Source: Bacteroidota bacterium (GTDB lineage: Bacteria > Bacteroidota > Bacteroidia > Chitinophagales > Chitinophagaceae). Taken from it: a stretch of DNA of 64,000 nt. The stretch covers positions 372,001-436,000 of the forward strand of contig CANHGS010000001.1 in assembly GCA_947460595.1 (NCBI GenBank), given 5' to 3'. The notes below the pieces were generated by a model. The model was given only the letters and a program-made list of their open reading frames with translations, did not search any database and had not been told where the DNA came from. A program made the position numbers and the translations under genes. Shown here in pieces: positions 46,569 through 55,488 of the stretch (positions are counted from its first letter, which is position 1; each line of letters opens with the position of its first letter).

Positions 46569-47608
46569 TGAAATTGAAATATTTTTCCATCCTGATGGGT
46601 GCTATGATTGCTTTTCAGGCGAGTGCTCAAAAAGCACTGCCAGTGCAAATTAGTCATGACGCCAGCAAACAGAAAGCTACGATTACTGTTAATGGGAAAC
46701 CGTTTACGGAATTCAACTATCCAGACAGTTTGGAAAAACCATTTTTATATCCCATAGTGGCATCCAACGGGAAGACCATTACAAGGGGCTTCCCGTTGAA
46801 TCCACAGCCCAATGATCCTGTAGATCATCCACACCATATTGGATTATGGATGAATTACGAGAGCGTTAATGGGTTGGATTTTTGGAATAATTCTTTTGCT
46901 ATTGCAGCGGATAAAAAATCACATTATGGTTGGATCCGTACTAGTAAAATTGGTAGCATCCAATCAGGTACTAAAGGCCAGTTAAGTTATGAAGCCAATT
47001 GGCATAACCAAGCAAAAACAGTCTTATTAAAAGAGGCTACCAGTTTTGAATTTAGCGGAACGGAGAACCAACGCGTTATTGATAGAATAACAACCTTAAC
47101 TGCGCAAGAAACCGTCTTATTTGCAGATATCAAAGACGGATTTTTGGGATTGCGTGTAGCACATGAACTAGAACTACCCATTTTAGAATCTAAAAAATAT
47201 ACTGACGCCAGTGGCATTGTTACTGTTGTAAAAGCTACAAAAGACAGCAGTGTAACTGGTAATTATCTGGCTAGTAATGGCAAGCAAGGCGATGCGGTAT
47301 GGGCCACCAGGGCCGATTGGTGCATGCTCTATGGCAAACAAGGTGCAGACAGCACCAGTATTGTGATGATTGACCATCCGAGTAACCCAGGTTATCCTAC
47401 TTATTGGCATGCTAGGAATTATGGTTTATTTGCGGCCAATCCTTTGGGTCAGAAAATCTTTTCCAATGGAAAAGAGTCATTGAACCTAACCTTAGAAAAA
47501 GGTCAATCAGTTAGTTTTAAATACAGAATTGTCATCGCCACAGGCAAAACCCGTTTGAGTAATGAACAAATTCAAACGCAACAAAAACAATTTCAACAGG
47601 TAAAATAA
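46568..47608 (+). CDS. DUF6807 (PmoA-like) secreted protein
   Basis: 346 residues with a signal peptide (1-20, 'FQASAQ'). The body matches the DUF6807/'PmoA family' found in Bacteroidota and Planctomycetes sugar loci: 'YPIVASNGKTITRGFP', 'DHPHHIGLWMNYESVNGLDF' and 'MIDHPSNPGYPTYWHARNYG'. The clustered His residues could bind metal or sugar. The function is not established, and despite the label it is not a methane monooxygenase subunit. Translational coupling to the uronate transporter argues for a role in uronate or oligosaccharide handling in the periplasm. Confidence 0.85.
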   Translation: MKLKYFSILMGAMIAFQASAQKALPVQISHDASKQKATITVNGKPFTEFNYPDSLEKPFLYPIVASNGKTITRGFPLNPQPNDPVDHPHHIGLWMNYESVNGLDFWNNSFAIAADKKSHYGWIRTSKIGSIQSGTKGQLSYEANWHNQAKTVLLKEATSFEFSGTENQRVIDRITTLTAQETVLFADIKDGFLGLRVAHELELPILESKKYTDASGIVTVVKATKDSSVTGNYLASNGKQGDAVWATRADWCMLYGKQGADSTSIVMIDHPSNPGYPTYWHARNYGLFAANPLGQKIFSNGKESLNLTLEKGQSVSFKYRIVIATGKTRLSNEQIQTQQKQFQQVK

Positions 47609-47643
47609 TTTGTCATTCCCTTGTGGGATACTACTTTTACCCC

Positions 47644-48129
47644 ATGCAGTTGAGTTTCAGTTACCAAAAATCAAAAGTAATCCAAGCTTTGCGCTATCAT
47701 TTTGTGCAAAGACCAGAAGTACGCACTATGCTCATCTTGGTAAATGTATTTGCCATTGTAGCCGCCATTTTATTTTATACCAAGAAAATTAGGCCAGAAC
47801 CATTTTTATTGGGATCCATTGTTTGGATGTTTTTGATGTCTGCTTTTTGGTATTTCTTACCCAATAGAATCTATAATCAATCTGATACTTTCAAGGACAA
47901 GTTTGTCATTGATTTTAATGACAACAATGTCTTACTAGAAACCGAAAGGGGGCAAATGCTTTGGGAATGGAATAGATTTTCCAACTTTTTTGAAAGCCCT
48001 AATTTTTTTCATCTATACTTTGATAGCAAATCCTTTTTCCTTGTACCTAAAGATGGTATGGGAGACGAGTTTAGGCATGACCTTAGAGGATTATTGAATA
48101 CTAAGATTGGGAAACATAGTATCAAATAA
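47644..48129 (+). CDS. YcxB-like membrane protein
   Basis: 161 residues from ATG 47644 (an in-frame GTG at 47623 is less likely). Two membrane helices (about residues 30-50 and 58-75) are followed by a soluble YcxB-like domain ('DFNDNNVLLETERGQMLWEW', 'FLVPKDGMGDEF'). The function is unknown in the family. It lies 35 bases after the DUF6807 gene on the same strand, so it may be the tail of the operon or an unrelated neighbour. Confidence 0.75.
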   Translation: MQLSFSYQKSKVIQALRYHFVQRPEVRTMLILVNVFAIVAAILFYTKKIRPEPFLLGSIVWMFLMSAFWYFLPNRIYNQSDTFKDKFVIDFNDNNVLLETERGQMLWEWNRFSNFFESPNFFHLYFDSKSFFLVPKDGMGDEFRHDLRGLLNTKIGKHSIK

Positions 48130-48211
48130 GAAAACCTATGACCCATTTAAGAAAATTTATTTTGTTAATTGGGCTATTGTGGAGTAAAATATTTGTACTA
48201 ATTTTTATGTC

Positions 48212-49057
48212 ATGAAAATATTTTCTATTCGGAACAATTATAGCGTAGTAATTATATTATTATCTTTTTGTTTTCTGAGCAATACAAATATTGAAGCGCA
48301 AAGAAAATCTACCAAACAGGACTGGATCTCTTTATTCAATGGAAAAGATCTTAATGACTGGTTTGTTAAGATACAGCATCATGAAACAGGGGATAATTAT
48401 GGTAATACTTTTAGGGTAGAAGATGGAATCATTAAAGTGCGATACGACCATTATGACAAATTTAACGAGCAATTTGGACATCTTTATTTTAAACAACCAT
48501 TTGCCTATTATCATTTAAAATTTGAATATCGTTTTTCAGGTGAATGGCGAAAAGATGCACCAAGTTATACTCAACTAAATAGCGGTGTCATGTATCATTC
48601 TCAAGATCCACGCACCATGCCAAAAGAGCAGGACTGGCCTATCTCCATTGAAATGCAGTTGTTGGCAGGTTTACCTGATAATCAACCAAGGCCAACTGGA
48701 AATATGTGCTCACCGGGAACGCATATTGTTTACAAGGGTAAATTAGATACTCGGCATTGTATCAATTCAAGTTCAAAAACTTATCTGCCTTCTGATGGAT
48801 GGATACAAGGGGAGTTGATTGTGCTAGGAGATTCATTGATCACGCATATCATTAACGGAGATACGGTGTTGCAATATTCCAAACCACAAATAGGAGGAGA
48901 GGTAGTGAATCGGTTTGACCCGGCACAAAAAATGGATGGCAAAATTCTTGACCGTGGTTTTATTGCGTTGCAAAGCGAAGGTCAGCCAATTGATTTCAGG
49001 AATATAATGCTTTTAAACCTTGAAAGCGGTAAGCGGAAAAAAGCCAAATCAAAATAA
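48212..49057 (+). CDS. DUF1080 (3-keto-disaccharide hydrolase-like) secreted protein
   Basis: 281 residues with an N-terminal export signal (about 1-30, 'NTNIEAQ'). A single concanavalin-like DUF1080 domain has 'WISLFNGKDLNDWFVKI' at its start, 'LNSGVMYHSQDP', 'PISIEMQLLAG' and the closing 'DRGFIALQSEGQPIDFRNI'. The family is called 3-keto-disaccharide hydrolase and acts on 3-keto-glycosides in some members. No 3-dehydrogenase gene is nearby. Its link to the pectin locus is by position only. Confidence 0.85.
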   Translation: MKIFSIRNNYSVVIILLSFCFLSNTNIEAQRKSTKQDWISLFNGKDLNDWFVKIQHHETGDNYGNTFRVEDGIIKVRYDHYDKFNEQFGHLYFKQPFAYYHLKFEYRFSGEWRKDAPSYTQLNSGVMYHSQDPRTMPKEQDWPISIEMQLLAGLPDNQPRPTGNMCSPGTHIVYKGKLDTRHCINSSSKTYLPSDGWIQGELIVLGDSLITHIINGDTVLQYSKPQIGGEVVNRFDPAQKMDGKILDRGFIALQSEGQPIDFRNIMLLNLESGKRKKAKSK

Positions 49058-49069
49058 AGATATTTCCAC

Positions 49070-49498
49070 TTACAACTCTTTCTCCATCTCAAAATGGGGA
49101 ATGGTCACTTCCTCAAATTCGGAACCTGACGCACTATATCCCAGTTTTTCGTAGAACCCAAGGGCAGTTTTGCGCGCGTGCATGGTGAGTTTGCGATATC
49201 CCCGGTCACGGGCAATATTCTCGGCAAAAGTCATCAAGACCCTTCCAATGCCCTTTCCTTGCAGTCCAGAAAGCACGGCCATCTGCCTTAGTTTAACCGT
49301 TTTAGCGTCTTGTTTGGTTAAAATACAGCAACCTTCTAGCTTGCCATCGTCAAAAAAACCAATGAGGATGTCATTTTTTTCTGCTTCCAAATCTTCCTTG
49401 GTAAAAGTTAATCCAAGGGGTTTGCGTAGCATTTGAAAACGCAATTCCACCATTTGTTGGTGTTGAACAGAGCCGTGGTCAATGATTTGTAAAGGCAT
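49070..49498 (-). CDS. GNAT-family N-acetyltransferase
   Basis: 142 residues, one GNAT domain. The acetyl-CoA-binding P-loop is in 'LSGLQGKGIGRVLM' (Q/RxxGxG), preceded by 'KLRQMAV' and followed by 'LTMHARKTALGFYEKLGY'. The substrate is unknown. It is convergent with the DUF1080 gene, 12 bases apart. Confidence 0.9.
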   Translation of the reverse strand: MPLQIIDHGSVQHQQMVELRFQMLRKPLGLTFTKEDLEAEKNDILIGFFDDGKLEGCCILTKQDAKTVKLRQMAVLSGLQGKGIGRVLMTFAENIARDRGYRKLTMHARKTALGFYEKLGYSASGSEFEEVTIPHFEMEKEL

Positions 49499-49663
49499 AA
49501 GCTAGAGTATGGCTACAAGATAGCAAACCTTTTTTAGATGGAAAAACGTGAAAATTAAAGGGACTAACCGCTAATAGTAACTAGTTGTGGAAACAAAAAT
49601 GCATTAAAAGATGGCGGTTTTGCTAAAAAGTATATTTTTGCGCCTGTAACAAAAACTTTTACA

Positions 49664-49900
49664 ATGTCAGACATCGCAACAAGAGTAAAGAAAATCATAG
49701 TTGACAAGTTAGGCGTAGACGAAGCAGAGGTAACAAACGAGGCTTCTTTTACCAATGACCTGGGTGCCGATTCTTTGGATACCGTAGAGTTGATTATGGA
49801 GTTCGAAAAGGAATTTAACATCTCTATCCCTGATGAGCAGGCTGAAACCATCACAACTGTTGGACAAGCTGTAGCTTACCTGGAAGAGCACGCCAAGTAA
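49664..49900 (+). CDS. acpP: acyl carrier protein
   Basis: 78 residues, acidic four-helix protein. The phosphopantetheine Ser is S37 in '[20 protein letters not shown]'. It carries acyl chains in fatty-acid synthesis. Start at ATG 49664. A -7-like TATTTTTG at 49633-49640 lies upstream, but I see no matching -33. fabF follows after a gap holding a strong stem-loop. Confidence 0.98.
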   Translation: MSDIATRVKKIIVDKLGVDEAEVTNEASFTNDLGADSLDTVELIMEFEKEFNISIPDEQAETITTVGQAVAYLEEHAK

Positions 49901-49924
49901 GAAATCCCTTCACTAGGAATAAAT

Positions 49925-49956
49925 TAATCCGGCCCGGTTCACTCCTGGCCGGATTA
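49925..49956. repeat. 10-bp perfect stem-loop between acpP and fabF
   Basis: TAATCCGGCC (49925-49934) and GGCCGGATTA (49947-49956), loop 12 bases, no T-tract after it. It is stable and GC-rich for this genome. It may slow transcription or block 3' decay, so that more acpP than fabF RNA accumulates. Confidence 0.75.
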
Positions 49957-49972
49957 TCACTTCAAATAGGCT

Positions 49973-51232
49973 TTGGATATGGAATTGAAAAGAGTAGTAG
50001 TAACCGGTATTGGCGCATTAACTCCCATTGGAAACAATTTGGACGAATATTGGACAAATCTTCTGAACGGCGTTTCAGGAGCCGATGCTATCACTTTGTT
50101 TGATGCCACCAAATTCAAAACAAGATTTGCCTGTGAAGTAAAAGGTTTTGATCCTACCAATTTTATGGATAGGAAAGAAGCTAGAAAATTAGATCGTTTT
50201 GCACAACTGGCTTTAGTTGCAAGCGATATGGCCGTTGTAGACGCCGGAATCAGCAAGGAGAATGTAGACGTGGATAGGGTTGGAGTTATTTTTGCCAGTG
50301 GTATTGGTGGATTACGCACTTTTCAGGAAGAAGTAACCAATTTTGCCCAGGGCGATGGCACTCCCAGATTCAATCCCTTCTTTATTCCAAAAATGATTTT
50401 GGACATTGCTGCCGGACAGATCTCTATGCGCCATGGATTCCGTGGACCAAATTTTGCCGTAGTAAGTGCTTGTGCTTCCTCAACCAATGGTATTATTGCA
50501 GCCTGCGATAATATTCGTTTGGGCAAGGCCGATATCATTATCAGTGGTGGATCAGAAGCCGTGATCAGCGAAGCTGGTGTGGGTGGTTTCAACGCCATGA
50601 AAGCCATGAGCGAACGTAATGATGACCCCAAAACCGCTAGCCGTCCTTATGACAAAGACCGTGATGGTTTTGTCATGGGAGAAGCAGCAGGCTGTTTGGT
50701 ATTAGAAGAATATGAGCACGCAATTAAACGCGGAGCCAAAATTTATTGTGAAATAGCTGGAGGCGGTGCTACTGCCGATGCTTATCACTTAACCGCTCCA
50801 CATCCTGAAGGATTGGGTGCGCGCAACGTAATGATTGCAGCCCTCAAAGACGCGGGCATGCAGCCAGAAGAAATTGACTACATTAACACACATGGCACTT
50901 CTACACCGTTAGGTGATGGAGCAGAAGCAAAAGCTATTACAGAAGTATTTGGTGAGCATGCTTACAGCTTGAATATCAGTGCTACCAAATCCATGACAGG
51001 TCACTGTTTGGGAGCAGCTGGTGTCATTGAATCCATTGCTTGTATCCAGAGTGTGATCTACAATATTGTTCCGCCTACTATCAATCATTTTACTGCAGAT
51101 CCAACCTTGGATCCAAGACTGAATTTTACGTTCAACCAGCCACAGAAACGCATAGTGAATGCGGCATTGAGCAATACTTTTGGATTTGGCGGCCATAATG
51201 CCTGTGTGATTGTCAAAAAATATGTAGCTTAA
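49973..51232 (+). CDS. fabF: beta-ketoacyl-ACP synthase II
   Basis: 419 residues (or two fewer if started at ATG 49979). The thiolase-fold Cys-His-His triad is visible: C167 in 'VVSACASSTNGI', His in 'NTHGTSTPLGD' and His in 'TGHCLGAAGVIE'. It elongates acyl-ACP with malonyl-ACP. It follows acpP in the same unit, and rnc starts 4 bases after its stop. Confidence 0.97.
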   Translation: MDMELKRVVVTGIGALTPIGNNLDEYWTNLLNGVSGADAITLFDATKFKTRFACEVKGFDPTNFMDRKEARKLDRFAQLALVASDMAVVDAGISKENVDVDRVGVIFASGIGGLRTFQEEVTNFAQGDGTPRFNPFFIPKMILDIAAGQISMRHGFRGPNFAVVSACASSTNGIIAACDNIRLGKADIIISGGSEAVISEAGVGGFNAMKAMSERNDDPKTASRPYDKDRDGFVMGEAAGCLVLEEYEHAIKRGAKIYCEIAGGGATADAYHLTAPHPEGLGARNVMIAALKDAGMQPEEIDYINTHGTSTPLGDGAEAKAITEVFGEHAYSLNISATKSMTGHCLGAAGVIESIACIQSVIYNIVPPTINHFTADPTLDPRLNFTFNQPQKRIVNAALSNTFGFGGHNACVIVKKYVA

Positions 51233-51236
51233 GTTT

Positions 51237-51944
51237 GTGCAATTTTTCAAACAACTACTCAAAAAGTCACCAGAAGCCTCTTTTGAAAATCAGTTGAAAA
51301 ACGTGCTGGGTATCAAGCCCGGTAATGCTTTACTGTACAGAACTGCGCTCTCTCATAGATCCGTAAAAGAAACCGCTGACGAGAATAACGAACGCCTAGA
51401 ATATTTGGGCGATGCCGTGTTAAGCGCCATTGTAGCGGATTACCTTTTTAAACGCTATCCTTACAAGGGAGAAGGATTCTTGACAGAGATGCGTAGTAAA
51501 ATGGTAAATAGGCAACAGCTCAACGATATTGCCCTAAAAATGGGACTTAAAAAACTCACTTTCTACAATAAATTTGACAATTCCCTCAAGGGTAGCCAGA
51601 TCTTTGGTAATACCCTAGAAGCCTTAGTGGGAGCAGTCTACCTAGATAAGGGCTATGCAAAAACTAGTAACTGGGTGCTCAAACAAATTGTGATTCCGCA
51701 CATGTTTGTAGATGACTTAGAACTCATAGACATCAACCTCAAAAACAAGTTGATTGGTTGGGCCAACAAAAATGGTAAGGTCTTAAATTTTGAGTTGGCC
51801 CAAGAAAAAATGGAAGGCAGCCGAAGACTCTTTACCATCAACGCCGTTTTAGACGGAGAAATCCTTTCTCAAGGCAAGGGGTATAACAAAAAAGACGCTA
51901 GCCAGGTAGCCGCCCAAGTAGCGGTAGAGAAGCTAGGACTCTAA
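51237..51944 (+). CDS. rnc: ribonuclease III
   Basis: 235 residues from a GTG start at 51237, 4 bases after fabF. The RNase III domain has the signature 'NERLEYLGDAVLSAIVADYL' with catalytic Glu/Asp, and a double-stranded-RNA-binding domain covers about residues 160-235. It processes rRNA precursors and other duplex RNA. Its TAA interlocks with the TAG of the convergent epimerase gene (CTAA at 51941-51944). Confidence 0.97.
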   Translation: MQFFKQLLKKSPEASFENQLKNVLGIKPGNALLYRTALSHRSVKETADENNERLEYLGDAVLSAIVADYLFKRYPYKGEGFLTEMRSKMVNRQQLNDIALKMGLKKLTFYNKFDNSLKGSQIFGNTLEALVGAVYLDKGYAKTSNWVLKQIVIPHMFVDDLELIDINLKNKLIGWANKNGKVLNFELAQEKMEGSRRLFTINAVLDGEILSQGKGYNKKDASQVAAQVAVEKLGL

Positions 51945-52345
51945 GATTCAATTTCCTGGCACAATTCTATTAAAACACCATTGGTTGTTTTTGGATGCAA
52001 GAAGCAAACCCATTTGTTATCGGCCCCGCGCTTGGGTTCTGTTTGCAATAATTGAAAACCTTCAGCAGCCAATCGGGCCATTTCAGCCCTAATATCGCTT
52101 ACGGCAAAAGCTAAGTGATGAATACCCTCGCCCTTTTTTTCTAGGTATTTTTCAATCACGCCACCCGGTGCAGTATTAGCCAATAGCTCAATTTTGCTTT
52201 CTCCTTTCTGAAAAAAAGCCGTTGCAACCTGTTCAGATTCAACTATTTCTGTTTTATAACAGGGGGTATTCAATAAGGTTTCAAATAAGGGAATGGATTG
52301 CTCCAAGTCCTTAACAGCAATACCAATATGTTCTAGTTTTTTCAT
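51941..52345 (-). CDS. mce: methylmalonyl-CoA epimerase
   Basis: 134 residues of the glyoxalase/VOC fold with two beta-alpha-beta repeats: 'LEHIGIAVKDLEQSIPLF' at the start and 'GEGIHHLAFAVSDIRAEM' in the middle, supplying the metal-binding His/Glu, and 'VLIELCQE' at the end. It interconverts the methylmalonyl-CoA epimers in propionate/odd-chain metabolism. The mutase is not in the window. It is convergent with rnc. Confidence 0.93.
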   Translation of the reverse strand: MKKLEHIGIAVKDLEQSIPLFETLLNTPCYKTEIVESEQVATAFFQKGESKIELLANTAPGGVIEKYLEKKGEGIHHLAFAVSDIRAEMARLAAEGFQLLQTEPKRGADNKWVCFLHPKTTNGVLIELCQEIES

Positions 52346-52468
52346 GATATTTTTATAAAAGGGTTACTTTACGAATTGAGGAAAAACGTATTGGCATGAT
52401 TTCTAGCCTCAAATTTATAGAACCTATTGCCATACTTTTGCGTTATTAGTTGAATAAACGTTTTGATT

Positions 52469-53686
52469 ATGCTGAAACTACCTATATATCTGGACAATAA
52501 CGCCACTACCCCCATGGATCCAAGGGTATTGGAAACCATGATTCCCTATTTTACCGAGCATTTTGGTAATGCGGCCAGCCGTAACCACCCCTTTGGTTGG
52601 GAAGCTGAAGAAGCTGTAGACTATGCTCGTGAGCAAGTAGCCAAATTAATTGGCGCAGATCCCAAAGAAATCATTTTTACTTCTGGTGCAACCGAAGGAG
52701 ATAATCTTGGTATCAAGGGTGTGTATGAAATGTATGCCAGCAAGGGAAATCATATTATCACTTGTACTACCGAGCACAAAGCCGTGTTAGATACCTGCAA
52801 ACATATTGAGCGCAGTGGTGGAGAAGTAACTTACCTAGAAGTAGGTGCAGACGGATTGGTTAATTTGGCTGAGCTGGAAGCAGCTGTTAAGCCAACAACC
52901 ATTTTGATTGCCATCATGTATGCCAATAACGAAATTGGGGTAATTCAACCCGTAAAAGAAATCAGCGCCATTGCTAAGAAGCACGGGGTGTTGTTTTTCT
53001 CTGACGCGGTGCAAGCGGTAGGTAAAATACCAGTTGACGTAAACAAAGACGGTATTGATATTATGGCATTTACGGCACACAAAATGTACGGACCAAAAGG
53101 TATTGGTGCATTGTATGTACGTAGAAAAAATCCTCGCGTAAAAGTTACTGCCCAAATGGACGGTGGCGGACACGAGCGCGGAATGCGCAGCGGTACTTTG
53201 AATGTGCCAGGTATAGTTGGATTTGGTAAAGCCTGTGAACTGGCTAGACTAGATATGGCAGCCGATGCAGAGCGCTTGAGCAAATTGCGTGACAAGTTGG
53301 AAAATGCTTTGATGCAATTAGACGAAGCCTATGTAAATGGTAGCCGCGAACACCGCTTACCACATGTAAGCAATATTTCTTTCAAATATGTAGAAGGTGA
53401 AGGTTTGTTGATGGGCTTTAACAAGAACATTGCCTTGTCTTCTGGATCAGCTTGTACTTCTGCTTCTTTGGAACCTAGTTATGTATTAAAAGCCTTGGGC
53501 TTGGGTGATGACTTAGCTCATAGTTCTTTGCGTTTTGGACTAGGTAGGTTTACCACAGAAGAGCAAATTGATTATACCATTAAAGCTATCAGTGAAACTG
53601 TTTTAAAGCTGCGCGATATGAGCCCGCTTTGGGAGATGTTCAAAGAAGGCGTTGATATGGATAAAATTGAATGGGCACATCATTAA
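52469..53686 (+). CDS. iscS: cysteine desulfurase
   Basis: 405 residues. PLP enzyme of the NifS/IscS class: '[14 protein letters not shown]' at the start, '[11 protein letters not shown]', PLP Lys in '[16 protein letters not shown]', '[14 protein letters not shown]' and the catalytic Cys in '[18 protein letters not shown]'. It gives sulfur to IscU. I use ATG 52469; a TTG two codons earlier is in frame. A -7-like TACTTTTG (52433-52440) lies upstream. First of iscS-iscU-iscA. Confidence 0.97.
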   Translation: MLKLPIYLDNNATTPMDPRVLETMIPYFTEHFGNAASRNHPFGWEAEEAVDYAREQVAKLIGADPKEIIFTSGATEGDNLGIKGVYEMYASKGNHIITCTTEHKAVLDTCKHIERSGGEVTYLEVGADGLVNLAELEAAVKPTTILIAIMYANNEIGVIQPVKEISAIAKKHGVLFFSDAVQAVGKIPVDVNKDGIDIMAFTAHKMYGPKGIGALYVRRKNPRVKVTAQMDGGGHERGMRSGTLNVPGIVGFGKACELARLDMAADAERLSKLRDKLENALMQLDEAYVNGSREHRLPHVSNISFKYVEGEGLLMGFNKNIALSSGSACTSASLEPSYVLKALGLGDDLAHSSLRFGLGRFTTEEQIDYTIKAISETVLKLRDMSPLWEMFKEGVDMDKIEWAHH

Positions 53687-53720
53687 TATTTTAAATCACT
53701 TCCACATAAATTAAGATACC

Positions 53721-54137
53721 ATGGCATATTCAGAAAAAGTTATTGACCATTATAGCAATCCAAAGAACGTGGGTACTTTAGACAAGGCTAAAAAGAACGT
53801 AGGAACCGGACTAGTTGGTGCTCCAGAATGCGGCGACGTTATGCGCTTGCAAATTGAAGTGGATGACGCTACCGGTGTTATTACCGATGCTAAATTCAAA
53901 ACCTTTGGATGCGGCTCTGCTATTGCATCTTCTTCTCTGGCAACAGAGTGGTTAAAGGGCAAGACCGTAGACCAAGCGGTAGCTATTGATAATATGGATT
54001 TGGTAGAAGAATTAAACCTTCCTCCAGTAAAAATTCACTGCTCTGTTTTAGCGGAAGACGCTATTAAAGCAGCCATCAATGACTACCGTACCAAGAATGG
54101 TTTGGAGCAATTGGTGTTTGAAGAAAGGATACATTAA
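53721..54137 (+). CDS. iscU: iron-sulfur cluster scaffold protein
   Basis: 138 residues with the three scaffold Cys in 'GAPECGDVMRLQI', 'TFGCGSAIASSS' and 'KIHCSVLAEDAIK' plus the conserved Asp. It receives sulfur from IscS and builds [2Fe-2S] clusters. It lies 34 bases after iscS. Part of a short iscSUA unit without iscR, hscBA or fdx. Confidence 0.97.
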   Translation: MAYSEKVIDHYSNPKNVGTLDKAKKNVGTGLVGAPECGDVMRLQIEVDDATGVITDAKFKTFGCGSAIASSSLATEWLKGKTVDQAVAIDNMDLVEELNLPPVKIHCSVLAEDAIKAAINDYRTKNGLEQLVFEERIH

Positions 54138-54141
54138 TGAC

Positions 54142-54161
54142 TGACGGTAATAGCACCGTCA
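54142..54161. repeat. 7-bp stem-loop between iscU and iscA
   Basis: TGACGGT, loop AATAGC, ACCGTCA, perfect stem, no T-tract. An intercistronic hairpin 4 bases after the iscU stop that could tune iscA expression. Confidence 0.65.
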
Positions 54162-54172
54162 AAAGATAAGTT

Positions 54173-54529
54173 ATGGCAGAAGTTGCATTAGAAAATAGTA
54201 TTTACGTAAGCGAGAAAGCTAAGAAAAAAGTGGCTCAACTCATGGAAGAAGCAGGCGTCTCTGATGATGCATCTTATTTCTTGCGTGTTGGTGTGGTAGG
54301 AGGCGGATGTTCAGGCTTGAGTTACAAATTAGACTTTGACAATGAGATTAAACCCATGGATCAAGTCTTTGAAGACAATGGTGTAAAGGTGGTAACCGAC
54401 CTGAAAAGCTTTTTGTATCTAGTAAATACTGAACTTAATTTTTCTGATGGACTCAATGGCAAGGGTTTTTATTTTGACAATCCCAACGCTAGTAGGAGTT
54501 GTGGTTGCGGAGAGAGCTTTGCGGTATAA
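54173..54529 (+). CDS. iscA: A-type iron-sulfur carrier protein
   Basis: 118 residues of the HesB/IscA/ErpA family with the three cluster-binding Cys: one in 'GVVGGGCSGLSYKLDFD' and two in the C-terminal 'RSCGCGESF'. It delivers clusters to client enzymes. It is the last gene of the isc unit, followed by a strong terminator. IscA versus ErpA/SufA cannot be separated by eye. Confidence 0.95.
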   Translation: MAEVALENSIYVSEKAKKKVAQLMEEAGVSDDASYFLRVGVVGGGCSGLSYKLDFDNEIKPMDQVFEDNGVKVVTDLKSFLYLVNTELNFSDGLNGKGFYFDNPNASRSCGCGESFAV

Positions 54530-54575
54530 ACTGGAATAAGAATTGTTAGCGTAAGCTACATTTGCAAATAAAATA

Positions 54576-54607
54576 GCCGCTAGGGTGCAACCTAGCGGCA
54601 TTTTTTT
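54576..54607 (+). terminator. Rho-independent terminator after iscA
   Basis: GCCGCTAGG, loop GTGCAA, CCTAGCGGC, a perfect 9-bp stem (54576-54599), followed by ATTTTTTT. Confidence 0.93.
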
Positions 54608-54639
54608 GCACTATTTCCAAACAGGCAGACAGCGGTTAG

Positions 54640-54668
54640 CGCTAGGCGTAGGTTCCTGGCGTTTTTTT
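54640..54668 (+). terminator. second, weaker terminator-like hairpin
   Basis: CGCTAGG (54640-54646) and CCTGGCG (54655-54661; one T-G pair), loop 8 bases, followed by seven T. It shares CGCTAGG with the first terminator 60 bases upstream, perhaps as a decayed duplicate or a back-up. Confidence 0.6.
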
Positions 54669-54761
54669 ATATAGAGATACCAAATGTGATAAATTACATA
54701 AAACCCGTTTCAAAACTCCCTAAGATTGGTTCAATTGGCTTTTAAGATTTAGTTTTGGAGC

Positions 54762-55484
54762 ATGTGGATGATCTGTAAAAAAGAATGGCAACAGTTTTTC
54801 AGCAGCCTTACTGGATACTTGGCATTGTTGGTCTATCTCTTGCTCAATGGCTTATTTCTATTTTTGTTTCCTGATACCAATTTATTAGACTTTGGTTATG
54901 CCAGCCTAGCCGGTTATTTTAGCCTGGCTCCATGGTTATTGTTGTTCTTGATTCCTACCATCACCATGCGCAGTTTTGCGGATGAATTTAAATTGGGCAG
55001 TTTTGAAATTTTAAAAACACTACCACTCAGTCCAACTGCCTTGGTCATGGGTAAATGGTTGGGGTCCTTTTTAATTGTACTCACGGCCATTCTGCCTACC
55101 ATCCTATATGCATTTTCCTTGCAGGCCCTAAGCGTAACAGGGGGCATTGATCTTGGGGCTGCAATTGGTAGTTATTTGGGGCTAGGATTATTGGCTGCCA
55201 GTTTTACCGCCATTGGTATTGCTGCAAGTAGTTTTACCAATAATACCGTATTAGCTTTTATTGCAGGTGCTTTTGTGGCTTTTTTATTGTACAATGGATT
55301 TGAAGCCATTAGTAAGCTCTCCGCTTTTTCAAATGGTTTAGATTATCATATAGAAATGCTAGGTATTAAATTTCATTATCGCAGTATAAGTAGAGGGGTT
55401 ATTGATTTGCGCGATGCCATTTATTTTTTGGGTCTTACAGCCTTGTTTTTATTGATCACCCGTAAAAACATTGCACAGCGCTAG
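54762..55484 (+). CDS. gldF: gliding-motility ABC transporter permease GldF
   Basis: 240 residues, six predicted membrane helices, ABC-2 type permease. 'FADEFKLGSFEILKTLPLSP' near residue 72 is the cytoplasmic loop typical of GldF. It works with GldG and the ATPase GldA. gldG starts 4 bases after its stop. The ATPase gene is not in the window. Confidence 0.9.
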   Translation: MWMICKKEWQQFFSSLTGYLALLVYLLLNGLFLFLFPDTNLLDFGYASLAGYFSLAPWLLLFLIPTITMRSFADEFKLGSFEILKTLPLSPTALVMGKWLGSFLIVLTAILPTILYAFSLQALSVTGGIDLGAAIGSYLGLGLLAASFTAIGIAASSFTNNTVLAFIAGAFVAFLLYNGFEAISKLSAFSNGLDYHIEMLGIKFHYRSISRGVIDLRDAIYFLGLTALFLLITRKNIAQR

Positions 55485-55488
55485 TACC

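Noticed and set aside
49619..49640. Complete promoter ahead of acpP
   Set aside because: The -7 match TATTTTTG is good, but the nearest TTTG is only about 10 bases away, too close for a -33 element.
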